Shown here: one piece after another, positions 7,612 to 15,906 of the stretch
Layout of the letters: the number at the start of each line of letters is the position of its first letter
Numbering within the stretch: the first letter of the stretch is position 1
Assembly: GCA_038252255.1 (NCBI GenBank)
Contig: JBBSAM010000001.1
Coordinates: forward strand, 62,001-126,000
Direction of reading: 5' to 3'
DNA from: Chersky-806 sp038252255
GTDB taxonomy: Bacteria; Actinomycetota; Acidimicrobiia; IMCC26256; JAENVU01
DNA length: 64,000 nucleotides
Position numbers and translations under genes: made by a program
The notes under the pieces: model-generated
Seen by the model: the letters and a program-made list of their open reading frames with translations, nothing else
What the model was told of the DNA's origin: nothing
Database searches by the model: none

Positions 7612-9255
7612 GTGACCCGACCCGGAAGCACGCTCGAACCGTTCGACGCCCTGGTCATCGGAGGCGGGCACAACGGCCTCGTCGCCGCCGGACTGCTCGC
7701 CAAGCAGGGCGCGCGGGTCGTGGTGCTCGAACGCCGCGACGTCGTCGGTGGCGCGGCGATCACCGAGCAGCCTTGGGGCCCCGACTACAAGATGACCGCG
7801 CTCTCCTACGTGGTCAGCCTGATGCCGCCCACCATCCTGCGCGAGCTCGAGCTCGAGAAGCACGGCTACAAGATCCACCCGCAGGGTCCGTACTTCGCGC
7901 CGGCTCCGGACGGCCGGGCCCTCGCACTCTCGGACCACCCGAAGCAGCGTCGCGAGCAGATCTCGCAGTTCTCGAAGCGCGACGCGGACGCGTATGACCG
8001 CTGGGAGTCGTGGCTCGGTGGCCTGGCCGAGGTCCTCGCCCCGCTCCTCACCGAGACCCCGCCGCGCCTCGGCTCGCACAGGCCCGGCGATCTGTTCGAG
8101 CAGGCGAAGCTCGGTTGGCAGGCCCGCTCGTGGGACGTGCGCGCCACGGCGGACATCACGCGGCTGTTCACCTCGAGCATCGCGGACCTGCTCGAAGACC
8201 AGTTCGAGTCCGACGCGATGCGCGGCGCGCTTTCCGTGAGCGGTGTGATCGGGACCTGGGCCGGGCCGCGTTCGGCCGGCACCGCGTACGTGATGGCGCA
8301 CCACAAGATCGGCGACGTCGGCGACGGGAAGCTCGGCGCCTGGGGCTTCCCCGAAGGCGGCATGGGATCGGTCACGCGGGCGCTGCGAGATGCGGCCGAG
8401 TCCTTCGGCGCGAAGGTGCGAACCGAGGTCGAGGTCACGAAGATCCTCGTGCACGACGGCGTGGTCCGCGGGGTCGTCACCGAGGACGGCGAGGAGATAC
8501 GCGCGGACGTCGTGATTGCGGCGACGCACCCGCAGATCACCTTCCTGCGCCAGCTCGACCCGTCCGAGCTCCCGGACGACTTCGTCGACGATCTCCGTCG
8601 CTGGAAGACGCGCAGCGGCACCGTGAAGGTGAACCTCGCGATCGACCGGCTCCCGGAATTCACCGCGGCGCCCGGCTTCGATCCGGACGTCCACGGCGGC
8701 ACGATCGTCCTCGCGCCATCACTCGATCACATCGAGAACGCCTTCCAGGACGCGGTCGCCGGTCGTCCGGCGGCGGCCCCGTTCGCAGACATCTGCATCC
8801 CGTCCGTCTTCGACCGCACGCTCGCCCCGGAGGGCAAGCACGTCGTGTCGATGTTCACCCAATGGGTGCCGCACGAGTGGGCGACCGAGCCGCACCGCGA
8901 CGAGCTCGACGAGTACGCGGACCGCGTCATCGACCAGGTCGAGAACGCGGCCCCCGGCTTCCGCGACTCGATCCTGCATCGCCAGGTGATCGGCCCGTAC
9001 GACATGGAGCAGACCTACGGCCTGCTCGGCGGGAACATCTTCCACGGTGAGCTCTCACCCGCGCAGCTGTTCCACATGCGGCCCGCGCCCGGCTACGCCG
9101 ACTACCGCACCCCGATCCACAACCTGTACCAGGCGTCGTCGGGGACGCACGGCGGCGGCGGGGTCACCGGCATCCCCGGGCTCAAGGTCGTCGAGCAGAT
9201 CCGCCACGACCGCAAGGACCTGCGGTCCCGCCTCGCCCGCCTCCGCGGCCGCTAG
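7612..9255 (+). CDS. NAD(P)/FAD-dependent oxidoreductase, phytoene-dehydrogenase/PYROXD2-like (paralogue 1)
   Basis: 547 residues. An N-terminal Rossmann dinucleotide fold ('VIGGGHNGLVAAGLLAKQGARVVVLE') is followed by the long amine-oxidase/phytoene-desaturase type body and ends with the FAD-contact segment 'YQASSGTHGGGGVTGIPG'. Despite the 'phytoene dehydrogenase' label often given to such proteins there is no other carotenoid gene nearby. It is a close paralogue of the protein at 53316-54938: both share 'TFLRQLD', 'ELPDDFV', 'RSGTVKVNLAI' and 'IFHGELS'. It converges on a class III aminotransferase, and the same pairing recurs at 49-55 kb, which hints at amine or keto-acid chemistry. Confidence 0.85.
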   Translation: MTRPGSTLEPFDALVIGGGHNGLVAAGLLAKQGARVVVLERRDVVGGAAITEQPWGPDYKMTALSYVVSLMPPTILRELELEKHGYKIHPQGPYFAPAPDGRALALSDHPKQRREQISQFSKRDADAYDRWESWLGGLAEVLAPLLTETPPRLGSHRPGDLFEQAKLGWQARSWDVRATADITRLFTSSIADLLEDQFESDAMRGALSVSGVIGTWAGPRSAGTAYVMAHHKIGDVGDGKLGAWGFPEGGMGSVTRALRDAAESFGAKVRTEVEVTKILVHDGVVRGVVTEDGEEIRADVVIAATHPQITFLRQLDPSELPDDFVDDLRRWKTRSGTVKVNLAIDRLPEFTAAPGFDPDVHGGTIVLAPSLDHIENAFQDAVAGRPAAAPFADICIPSVFDRTLAPEGKHVVSMFTQWVPHEWATEPHRDELDEYADRVIDQVENAAPGFRDSILHRQVIGPYDMEQTYGLLGGNIFHGELSPAQLFHMRPAPGYADYRTPIHNLYQASSGTHGGGGVTGIPGLKVVEQIRHDRKDLRSRLARLRGR

Positions 9256-9271
9256 CCCCCCGGAGCTCCCG

Positions 9272-9318
9272 CCGTTTGTGCGAGAAGGGTCCGCTAGGGA
9301 CCCAAGCAGCACAAACGG
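9272..9318. repeat. 47-bp two-tier palindrome, type 2 (copy E)
   Basis: Outer arms CCGTTTGTGC (9272-9281) and GCACAAACGG (9309-9318); inner stem GGGTCC (9287-9292) / GGACCC (9298-9303). Same total length and outer-arm sequence as the copy at 56775-56821. It sits between two converging genes. Confidence 0.85.
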
Positions 9319-9324
9319 AGAGGT

Positions 9325-10584
9325 TCAGGCAGTGGCTTGGAACGCGGCGGCCACCGCGGCGAGCGCGCGGTCGACCTCGGGCTCGCTCACGACGAGCGGC
9401 GGCATGAAGCGCACGACGTTGCCGTAGGTCCCCGCGTTCATCAGCAGCACCTGCGCGTCGTCGCGGCAGTGCGCGATGACCTGGCCGATCCGCGCGGAGT
9501 CGTGCGTGCCGTGTTCCGGGTCGCCGAGCTCGAGCCCGACCATGAGCCCCGGGCCGCGGACCTCGGCCGTCAGCCCGTGGTCGGCGACGATCCGCTCGAG
9601 CCCGGCGCGCAGCTGCTGCCCACGCGCGTTCACCGCGTCGAGGAATCCGGGTTCGGTCAGCACGTCGATCGTCGCCATCGCCGCGGCACAGCCGATCGGG
9701 TTCCCGCCGTACGTGCCACCGTGCGAGCCCTTCGGCCATCGGGCCATGAGCTCTGCCGGCGCACCGATCGCCGAGATCGGGAAGCCCGACGCGATCCCCT
9801 TGGCGATGATGATCACATCCGGAACCACGCCGGCCTGATCGATCGCGAACATCGTGCCGGTACGTGCGCAACCGGTCTGGACCTCGTCGGCCACGAAGAG
9901 GATCCCGTGCTCGCGACAGATCGCCTGCACGCCCCGCAGGAATCCAGCCGGCGCGGGGACGTATCCCCCTTCTCCGAGCACGGGCTCGAGCACGACGGCC
10001 GCCGTCTCGCCCGGCGCAGTCTGCGAGAGGAGCAGGTGATGGAGCCCGTTCAGCGCGCGCTCGACGGACTCCGCTTCAGTAGCACCCTCGCGCCACGGGT
10101 GCGGGAACGGTGCCACGAACACCCCGGCCGGGAGCGGCGCGTAGCCGGCGCGGTACCCGTGCTTCGAGGTCGTCATGGCCATCGTCAGATGGCTGCGGCC
10201 GTGGAAGCTGCCCGAGAACACGATGACGTTGGGACGCCCGGTGACCTGCTTCGCCAGCTTCACCGCGGCCTCGGTGGCCTCCGCGCCCGAGTTGGCGAAG
10301 AAGAACGTGTCGATGCCCTTGGGACAGATCCCGGCAAGCCGCTCGGCCAGCTCGTCGACGATCGGGTTCCGGTAGCAGTTCACCTGCGAGTGGATGAAGC
10401 GGGCCGCCTGGTCCTGGATCGCCGCGACCACGTGGGGATGGCAGTGCCCGGTGCTGACGACCGCGATGCCCGCAGTGAAGTCGAGATACTCGGTCCCGTC
10501 GGCCGTCGTGACGATGCAGCCGGAGCCGGAGACCACCGGCAGATCGGTGACCTGGAACCACACGTCGGAAAGATGTGAACCCAT
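9325..10584 (-). CDS. Class III aminotransferase (4-aminobutyrate transaminase type)
   Basis: 419 residues. 'LDFTAGIAVVSTGHCHPHV', 'NSGAEATEAAVKLA', 'SFHGRSHLTMAMTTSK', 'ADEVQTGCARTG' and the PLP Lys262 in 'IIIAKGIASGFP' identify a GABA-aminotransferase-like enzyme; family members also use beta-alanine, 5-aminovalerate or putrescine. The ATG at 10584 is preferred over the longer frame (to 10671) because a TACGCT -10 element (10591-10596 on the other strand) precedes it by 6 bases and 'MGSHLSDVWF' is a natural N terminus. Downstream of a leucine/valine dehydrogenase gene on the same strand, so both could feed amino-group nitrogen to 2-oxoglutarate. Confidence 0.9.
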   Translation of the reverse strand: MGSHLSDVWFQVTDLPVVSGSGCIVTTADGTEYLDFTAGIAVVSTGHCHPHVVAAIQDQAARFIHSQVNCYRNPIVDELAERLAGICPKGIDTFFFANSGAEATEAAVKLAKQVTGRPNVIVFSGSFHGRSHLTMAMTTSKHGYRAGYAPLPAGVFVAPFPHPWREGATEAESVERALNGLHHLLLSQTAPGETAAVVLEPVLGEGGYVPAPAGFLRGVQAICREHGILFVADEVQTGCARTGTMFAIDQAGVVPDVIIIAKGIASGFPISAIGAPAELMARWPKGSHGGTYGGNPIGCAAAMATIDVLTEPGFLDAVNARGQQLRAGLERIVADHGLTAEVRGPGLMVGLELGDPEHGTHDSARIGQVIAHCRDDAQVLLMNAGTYGNVVRFMPPLVVSEPEVDRALAAVAAAFQATA

Positions 10585-10590
10585 CGGCCG

Positions 10591-10596
10591 AGCGTA
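10591..10596 (-). promoter_or_regulatory. Predicted -10 element TACGCT (minus strand), leaderless start
   Basis: AGCGTA on the plus strand reads TACGCT on the minus strand, 6 bases before ATG 10584; no ribosome binding site is visible. Confidence 0.5.
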
Positions 10597-10625
10597 GGCC
10601 GCAGCGAACAGGTTGTGCGGGGCCG

Positions 10626-11753
10626 TCACGACTCCGGCCGGAGCCGCGTGAGTGGTCGACCGCCCGTCCATGCCGCCGCGTCACCCGCCTCCCACCGCCC
10701 CCCGGGCAGCACCTCGCGCTCGACCCGTTCCCGCGCAAGGTTCTCGGCTGCCCGGCCCGGTGGCACCCCCTGCTCGCGAGCCGCGCGGAAGACGGCCGCG
10801 GTACTTGCTTCGATCCGCGCCGTCGACACGAGTGCCCGCTCACGGGAGTAGCCCGCGAATTCCTCGGCGATGTTCAGGATCCCGCCCGCGTTCGCCACGA
10901 AGTCCGGGGTGTACAGAATTCCACGGGCGGCCAGCGCGCCGTCCATCTCGTCGGTCGCGAGCTGGTTGTTCGCGCCTCCGCAGATGACTTCGCAGCGCAG
11001 CCCATCGATCGTCTCGGGGTTCACGACTCCGCCCAGCGCGCACGGCGCGAGCACGTCGCACGGTTCGGTCAGCGCGTCCCCGACGGGAAGCGAGTCCACG
11101 CCGACGGTCCGCACGAGCTCGCGGACCCGTGCCTCGTCGACGTCCGCCACCGCAACCGTCGCACCGTCGCGCACCAGCAGCCGGCTCAGCGCGGAGCCCA
11201 CCTTGCCCGCGCCCTGGACGACCACGTGCCGGTCCTGCAACGAGGGTGCGCCCCAACGCTCCTCGGCCGCGGCCCGCATGGCTCGGTGCACCCCGTACGC
11301 CGTCACCGGGGAGGGATCGCCGGATCCGCCCGCCGACTCGCTCACCCCGGTGACCCACGGTGTCACGGTCGCGATCCCGTCCATGTCCGCAGTCGTCGCA
11401 CCGACGTCCTCCGCGGCCAGGTACCGACCGCCGAGCTCGTGGATCGCCCGCCCGAGCGCGTGCAGGAAGGCGGGGCTGCGCGCCCGAGCCGGATCGTCCC
11501 AGAGCACCACTGCCTTGCCGCCGCCCTGGTACAGGCCCGCGGCGGCCGCTTTCAGGGTCATCGCCTCGGACAGCCGCAACGCGTCGCGCACCGCGTCGGC
11601 TTCGGTCTCGTAGTGCCAGAAGCGGATCCCACCGAGCGACGGTCCGAGCGCGGTCGAGTGCACCGCGATGATCGCCCGCAGTCCGACCGACGCGTCGGCG
11701 ACGAACACGACCTGCTCGTGACCATGCCCGGTCATCCACTCGGTCACGTCCAT
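10626..11753 (-). CDS. Leucine/valine dehydrogenase (Glu/Leu/Phe/Val dehydrogenase family)
   Basis: 375 residues; oxidatively deaminates branched-chain amino acids with NAD. Substrate-domain residues Lys68 in 'MTLKAAAAGL' and Lys80 in 'QGGGKAV' sit where the Bacillus leucine dehydrogenase lysines are, followed by 'AAEDVGATTADMD' with the catalytic Asp, and a Rossmann motif 'VVVQGAGKVGSALSR' in the second domain. Valine or phenylalanine preference cannot be excluded from sequence alone. The ATG 11753 has TACATT as -10 element 6 bases upstream (11760-11765). It lies upstream of the aminotransferase gene on the same strand with a 41-base gap. Confidence 0.88.
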   Translation of the reverse strand: MDVTEWMTGHGHEQVVFVADASVGLRAIIAVHSTALGPSLGGIRFWHYETEADAVRDALRLSEAMTLKAAAAGLYQGGGKAVVLWDDPARARSPAFLHALGRAIHELGGRYLAAEDVGATTADMDGIATVTPWVTGVSESAGGSGDPSPVTAYGVHRAMRAAAEERWGAPSLQDRHVVVQGAGKVGSALSRLLVRDGATVAVADVDEARVRELVRTVGVDSLPVGDALTEPCDVLAPCALGGVVNPETIDGLRCEVICGGANNQLATDEMDGALAARGILYTPDFVANAGGILNIAEEFAGYSRERALVSTARIEASTAAVFRAAREQGVPPGRAAENLARERVEREVLPGGRWEAGDAAAWTGGRPLTRLRPES

Positions 11754-11759
11754 CGACGC

Positions 11760-11765
11760 AATGTA
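11760..11765 (-). promoter_or_regulatory. Predicted -10 element TACATT (minus strand), leaderless start
   Basis: Plus-strand AATGTA is 6 bases from the ATG at 11753. The 130-base gap up to msrB also holds a small hairpin CCGCC (11845-11849) / GGCGG (11855-11859) that could end msrB transcription. Confidence 0.45.
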
Positions 11766-11885
11766 GGCCGACCCGGTTCGTACCTCGGGGGCCCTGTGAC
11801 GCTCGACGCCGAAGGAGTCCGGCGAGCCACGCCGCTCCCGACCACCGCCTCAGTGGCGGCGGCCACACCCGCTGAGCCCGAGCGG

Positions 11886-12296
11886 CTATTCGCCGTCCAT
11901 CGGGTCGAGCTCGAGCGACAGCGAGTTGATGCAGTAGCGCTGGCCGGTGGGCTTCGGTCCGTCGTCGAACACGTGGCCGAGATGGCCACCACAACGCCGG
12001 CACACGACCTCGGTGCGGGTCATCCCGTGGCTCGTGTCCGTGTGCAGCTCGACCACATCCGCGACCGCCGGCTCCGTGAACGACGGCCAACCGGTGCCCG
12101 AGTCGAACTTCGTGTCGCTCGAGAAGAGGCCGGCCCCGCAACCGGCGCACCGGTACATCCCGGCGTCCTTCGCCAGCGCGTACTTCCCGCTGAACGGGGG
12201 CTCGGTTCCCTTCTTCCGCAGCACCGCGTACCGCTCGGCCGAGAGCCGCTCCCGCCACTCCTCGTCGCTGAGCGTCGCTGCCTGGTCGTCATCCAT
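11886..12296 (-). CDS. msrB: Peptide-methionine (R)-S-oxide reductase MsrB
   Basis: 136 residues, full-length. Reduces the R-sulfoxide of methionine in oxidised proteins. Two zinc CxxC pairs (Cys50/Cys53 and Cys99/Cys102), the substrate motif 'SGTGWPSF' and the catalytic Cys122 in 'QRYCINSLSL' are all present; no MsrA domain is fused. ATG 12296 is preceded by TACGGT at 7 bases (12304-12309 on the plus strand), another apparent leaderless start. It is divergent from the two-component system, with 114 bases between. Confidence 0.95.
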   Translation of the reverse strand: MDDDQAATLSDEEWRERLSAERYAVLRKKGTEPPFSGKYALAKDAGMYRCAGCGAGLFSSDTKFDSGTGWPSFTEPAVADVVELHTDTSHGMTRTEVVCRRCGGHLGHVFDDGPKPTGQRYCINSLSLELDPMDGE

Positions 12297-12398
12297 GCCT
12301 CACACCGTACGCCCGCCGAACTGCGCCATTCGGCGCCCGGACGACCCATCTCCACAGAATCTCCACAGACCGGACGGGACAGGGTCGTATCCCTTCCT

Positions 12399-12404
12399 TA
12401 TCCT
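12399..12404 (+). promoter_or_regulatory. Predicted -10 element TATCCT, leaderless start
   Basis: TATCCT lies 6 bases before ATG 12411 of the response regulator; the ORF is open far upstream, so this element is what decides the start. Confidence 0.5.
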
Positions 12405-12410
12405 GGCCCG

Positions 12411-13133
12411 ATGGCCTCCGCAGCCGCGATCGCGCCCTCCGCGCGCACGATCCTCGTCATCGAGGACGAAGCCACCATCGCTGCCGCCGTCGCGGCTCGG
12501 CTGCGGTCCGAGGGCTTCTCGGTGGAGATCGCCGCGGACGGCCTGGAGGGCATCGAGCACTGCGCCCGGCTCCGACCCGACCTCGTCGTGCTCGACCTCA
12601 TGCTCCCGGGCGTCGACGGCTTGGAGGTGTGCGAGCGCATCCAGGCCGACCGCCCGGTCCCCGTCCTCATGCTCACCGCCCGGGACTCCGAGCGGGATCT
12701 CGTCGTCGGCCTCGGCGTCGGGGCGGACGACTACATGACGAAGCCCTTCAGCACGCGTGAGCTCGTCGCTCGGGTGCACGCGTTGCTCCGCCGGGTGGAC
12801 CGTGACCTGGCCGTGGGCGCGGACACGCAGCTGAGTGCCCCGATTCACGTCGGAAATGTGATGCTCGATCCGGCCACGCGCCGGGTGACCCGCGATGGTG
12901 AGGTCGTGCATCTGACCCCGACCGAGTTCGACCTCTTCGCGTTCCTCGCCGCCGCGCCGGACCGCGTCTTCACCCGAGACGAGCTCCTCGCCGAGGTCTG
13001 GGGGTACGACGTCGTATCCGGTGGCCGCGCCGTCGACTCCCATGTGCGCGCCGTGCGGCGGAAGCTCGGCAACGAGCTGATCCGCACCGTCCACGGCGTG
13101 GGCTACGCGCTCGAGGAGACTCCTTCCTCATGA
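12411..13133 (+). CDS. OmpR/PhoB-type response regulator
   Basis: 240 residues: receiver domain (about 12-125) with acidic pocket 'EDE', phosphoacceptor Asp62 in 'LVVLDLMLPG', Thr89 and Lys111 in 'YMTKPF'; then a winged-helix DNA-binding domain with 'LTPTEFDLFAFLA' and 'VDSHVRAVRRKLG'. It overlaps the histidine kinase by ATGA (13130-13133), so the two form a cognate pair. The target genes cannot be read from the sequence; the adjacent ribB lies downstream in the same direction. Start ATG 12411 fits both the -10 position and the usual N-terminal length. Confidence 0.93.
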   Translation: MASAAAIAPSARTILVIEDEATIAAAVAARLRSEGFSVEIAADGLEGIEHCARLRPDLVVLDLMLPGVDGLEVCERIQADRPVPVLMLTARDSERDLVVGLGVGADDYMTKPFSTRELVARVHALLRRVDRDLAVGADTQLSAPIHVGNVMLDPATRRVTRDGEVVHLTPTEFDLFAFLAAAPDRVFTRDELLAEVWGYDVVSGGRAVDSHVRAVRRKLGNELIRTVHGVGYALEETPSS

Positions 13134-14164
13134 GACGCGTTCCCGAGCGCCCGCTCGATCCTCTGCCCTCGATCAAGATCAAGCTCTCGCTGTTGATCGT
13201 CGGCGCCGTTGGCATCACGGTCTTCGTGTTCTGGTTCGGCGTCCACTTCCTCAGGCTCTGGCCGAGTGCGAGTGGCGTTGCCGCCGCGATCGTCGCCCTC
13301 GTCTTCGTCCGTTTCCTCGCCCGGGGTCTCACCACACCGCTGCGCGAGATGGCCGAAGCCACTCAGGCGATGGCGAAGGGCGACTACTCCCGGCGGGTCA
13401 CCGAGACGTCACGCGACGAGATCGGTCGCCTGGCCAAGTCCTTCAACCGCATGGCCGCCGAGCTCGCCGAGACCGACCGGGTGCGCCGCGACCTCGTCGC
13501 CAACGTCAGCCATGAGCTGCGCACGCCCCTCACCGCGGTGCAGGCCACGCTCGAGAACATCGTCGACGGGGTGGCGATCGCCGATCCGGAGACGTTGAGC
13601 ACGATGCTCACCCAGGTCGAGCGGCTCGGCCGTCTCGTCACCCAGCTGCTCGACCTCTCCCGGCTCGAGGCCGGCACGGTGCCGCTCGACCGGCAGGACT
13701 TTGCGGTTGCACCACTGCTCGCGCACGCGGTGCGCGAACAGGAGCTGAATGCGCCGGGTGTCGCGATCGGCATGACGGTCGATGAAGACGGTCTCGCCGC
13801 GGACGGTGACCCCGAGCGCGTGCATCAAGTGGTCGCGAACCTGCTCGAGAACGCGGTGCGCCACTCCCCGGCCGGGGGCGCGGTGGAGGTCCGCGCGCGG
13901 CGGAGCACCTCGGGGGTCGTCATCGAAGTCATCGACCAGGGTCCCGGCATCCCCGACCAAGAGGTCGACCGGGTCTTCGAACGGTTCTACCGGGCCGACT
14001 CGGCTCGGGCTGCCAGTGACGGTGGCGCGGGTCTCGGCCTCGCCATCGCCCGTTGGATCGTGGACCTCCACGGCGGCGAGATCCACCCCGAGCGATGCGA
14101 GCCACACGGCTGCCGCATGGTCGTCAACCTGCCCGGCGCCCGACCCTCCGTGGTCCGGGCCTGA
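13130..14164 (+). CDS. Sensor histidine kinase (HAMP-HisKA-HATPase)
   Basis: 344 residues. Two transmembrane helices (about 17-40 and 47-63) separated by only a few residues, so there is practically no extracytoplasmic sensor domain; then HAMP (about 64-115), HisKA with phospho-His128 in 'VANVSHELRTPL', and a HATPase_c domain with 'NLLENAVRHS' (N box), 'DQGPGIP' (G1) and 'GAGLGLAIARWI' (G2). The short loop suggests it senses within the membrane or through a partner, as in intramembrane-sensing kinases; that is inference. Co-translated with the response regulator. Confidence 0.92.
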   Translation: MRRVPERPLDPLPSIKIKLSLLIVGAVGITVFVFWFGVHFLRLWPSASGVAAAIVALVFVRFLARGLTTPLREMAEATQAMAKGDYSRRVTETSRDEIGRLAKSFNRMAAELAETDRVRRDLVANVSHELRTPLTAVQATLENIVDGVAIADPETLSTMLTQVERLGRLVTQLLDLSRLEAGTVPLDRQDFAVAPLLAHAVREQELNAPGVAIGMTVDEDGLAADGDPERVHQVVANLLENAVRHSPAGGAVEVRARRSTSGVVIEVIDQGPGIPDQEVDRVFERFYRADSARAASDGGAGLGLAIARWIVDLHGGEIHPERCEPHGCRMVVNLPGARPSVVRA

Positions 14165-14190
14165 CGCTGTATCACCGAGGAGCTCCCACA

Positions 14191-14835
14191 ATGACGCGAT
14201 TCGCGACGGTCGACGAAGCCCTGAAGCGCATCCGGCGAGGCGAGATGGTGCTCGTGGCCGACGATGAAGACCGCGAGAACGAGGGTGACCTCACCCTCGC
14301 GGCCGAGTGGGTGACCGCGGAAGCCGTCAACTTCATGCTGCGGTGGGCCCGCGGTCTCGTGTGCATGCCGATCGAGGAGTCCTACCTCCAGCGGCTCGAC
14401 GTGCCCCCGATGGTGGCGCCCGGCCGGGCCGGTTGCGACACCGCGTTCTCCGTATCGATCGACCACGTCGGCTCGGGCAGCGGCATCGGTGCCGCCGATC
14501 GCGCGCACACCATCAAGAAGATCATCGACCCGGGCTCACGCCCGAGCGACTTCGTGCAGCCCGGACACGTGTTCCCGCTGCGCGCCCGTGCCGGTGGCGT
14601 GCTCGAGCGGCGCGGCCACACCGAGGCGGCAGTCGACCTGTGCCGGCTCGCCGGCCTCGCTCCGGCCGCGGTCATCTGCGAGGTGCTGCACGACGACGGC
14701 TCCCCCGCCCGCCTGCCCTTCCTCGAGCTGTTCGCGCAGGAGCACCGTGTCGCGATCATCTCGGTCGCGCAGATCGCCGACCACCGCGCCGCGCTCGGTG
14801 AGTCGTCGGACTCCCCGGCCCGTCTGCTCCTGTAG
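14191..14835 (+). CDS. ribB: 3,4-dihydroxy-2-butanone-4-phosphate synthase RibB
   Basis: 214 residues, a monofunctional RibB without the GTP cyclohydrolase II (RibA) domain. Converts ribulose 5-phosphate to the four-carbon unit of riboflavin. 'DDEDRENEGDL' (Mg and phosphate site, residues 24-34), Cys58 in 'GLVCMPI', 'RAGGVLERRGHTEAAVDL' with His143, and Glu164 in 'VICEVL' are conserved. ATG 14191 has a GAGGAG ribosome binding site about 8 bases upstream, unlike the leaderless genes around it. Only 26 bases separate it from the kinase gene, leaving no room for an FMN riboswitch; it may be read from the two-component operon. Confidence 0.93.
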   Translation: MTRFATVDEALKRIRRGEMVLVADDEDRENEGDLTLAAEWVTAEAVNFMLRWARGLVCMPIEESYLQRLDVPPMVAPGRAGCDTAFSVSIDHVGSGSGIGAADRAHTIKKIIDPGSRPSDFVQPGHVFPLRARAGGVLERRGHTEAAVDLCRLAGLAPAAVICEVLHDDGSPARLPFLELFAQEHRVAIISVAQIADHRAALGESSDSPARLLL

Positions 14836-14890
14836 ACGATCTGCAGGGTCAGGCACCGCGCGCTGACCATCCGGACCCTGTCCATCCGCG

Positions 14891-14922
14891 ACCCGGCGAA
14901 TCTCGCGTTCTATTCGCCGGGT
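14891..14922. terminator. Bidirectional terminator hairpin
   Basis: ACCCGGCGAA (14891-14900) pairs perfectly with TTCGCCGGGT (14913-14922) across a 12-base loop, between the converging ribB and the small hypothetical gene. The right arm lies inside the last codons of the minus-strand gene. A short T-rich run follows on the plus strand. Confidence 0.6.
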
Positions 14923-15164
14923 TCTTCGCCGATCTCCCGCAAGGCTGCGGCCACCGCGGCGCGCAACCGCCGGGCCGTCGCGGGAGCGAGGTGGGCCACA
15001 ACCCCGCGCGCGGCTTGGCCCCGCTCTTCGAGCGTGAGGCTCACGCGTGGCTCACCGTCGGTAGAGACGTCAGGGTCGTCGTTGAGGCCGACCATCCAGG
15101 AGACCGGTGGGAACTCGTCATCGGCCGGGTGGTCGTCGAGCGCATCGTCGATCGATCGTCGCAT
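14910..15164 (-). CDS. Small hypothetical protein
   Basis: 84 residues, no family recognised. Acidic N terminus ('DDALDDHPADDEFPP'), a middle 'PRVSLTLEERGQAARG' and an Ala/Arg-rich helix 'LAPATARRLRAAVAAALREIG'. The ATG at 15164 is chosen because TACGCT (15172-15177, minus strand) lies 7 bases upstream; the longer frame to 15242 would cover that promoter. Codon use is like the neighbours. The helix-rich, soluble make-up gives no functional clue. Confidence 0.6.
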   Translation of the reverse strand: MRRSIDDALDDHPADDEFPPVSWMVGLNDDPDVSTDGEPRVSLTLEERGQAARGVVAHLAPATARRLRAAVAAALREIGEEPGE

Positions 15165-15238
15165 GGGGCTGAGCGTAGGTTGGAGCGGGCACGAGGTGCG
15201 GAGACCGAAGTGACCCGGAAACCAGACAGTAGGACGCG

Positions 15239-15868
15239 TCACGTGACGAGCGAGACCGTGAGCAGCGCTTGGCCCAGGTGGTAGGTGACCATGATCACGA
15301 GGCCGCCCCAGACCTGCTCCCTCACGAAGCGGGTCTCGCCGATCACCGCGTCCGAGACCATGAACAGCCCGGCTCCGGCAGCCGCGACCGCGTTGCCACT
15401 CGCCACCGCGCTCGAGACCATCGCGCCGATCACCAGGACGTACGCGATCACCGGAGGGACGAGCGCGGCTTCGCCCTTGCTCCTGATCCCGCGAACGAGT
15501 CTGGCCGCGAGCAGCGCCGCGATGATCGGAACCGGGACGGCGAGGAGCCAGATCCCGTCGGTGTGGAGGTTCAGGCCCACCGTGTACGCCACGTGCCCGA
15601 GCAGGAACGCTCCCAGCCCGAACACGAACAGATCGGTGGGCAACATGAGGAACACGTCACCGAGCATCGAGAGCACGAGCGCGGCGACGAACCACGCGCG
15701 CGTGTCCGCGTGCACCGGGTCGAGCGCGATGGCTACGGCGACCAGGAAGGCGAGCGTCGCGGGCTTGCAGACGTACTCCGCCCGCTTGGAGCCGCGGGCA
15801 ACCGCGATCCAGTCGCCGACCGCGAACAGACCGGCGACGACCAGCAAGATCCACGCAGCAGTCGTCAC
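15239..15868 (-). CDS. YhhN/TMEM86-family membrane protein (lysoplasmalogenase-like)
   Basis: 209 residues with about eight hydrophobic segments filling nearly the whole chain. The family mark 'SMLGDVFLMLPTD' and the later 'FMVSDAVIGETRF' with their conserved Asp residues are present. Animal TMEM86 proteins hydrolyse the vinyl-ether bond of lysoplasmalogens; bacterial members are assumed to do similar membrane-lipid chemistry. Starts with GTG at 15868, close to a divergent FAD oxidase gene. Confidence 0.85.
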   Translation of the reverse strand: MTTAAWILLVVAGLFAVGDWIAVARGSKRAEYVCKPATLAFLVAVAIALDPVHADTRAWFVAALVLSMLGDVFLMLPTDLFVFGLGAFLLGHVAYTVGLNLHTDGIWLLAVPVPIIAALLAARLVRGIRSKGEAALVPPVIAYVLVIGAMVSSAVASGNAVAAAGAGLFMVSDAVIGETRFVREQVWGGLVIMVTYHLGQALLTVSLVT

Positions 15869-15906
15869 GGCCAGGCTCGGGAGCGCATCGTGTCACCATA
15901 GGTGAC

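Noticed and set aside
7612..9255. Carotenoid biosynthesis (phytoene desaturase CrtI) assignment
   Set aside because: No crtB, crtE or other carotenoid gene is near, and the sequence fits the broader PYROXD2-like group; the name would overstate what is known.
9337..10578. Long plus-strand open frame (413 residues) opposite the aminotransferase
   Set aside because: It is antisense to a gene with a full set of aminotransferase motifs; composition is Arg/Asp/Gly-rich with no family likeness, typical of high-GC shadow frames.
10575..13133. 852-residue plus-strand frame reading into the response regulator
   Set aside because: Only the last 240 residues (from ATG 12411) are a real protein; the first part is antisense to the aminotransferase, leucine dehydrogenase and msrB genes.
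14165..14190. FMN riboswitch before ribB
   Set aside because: Only 26 bases separate the kinase stop from the ribB start, far too short for the aptamer, and a plain GAGGAG site is present.
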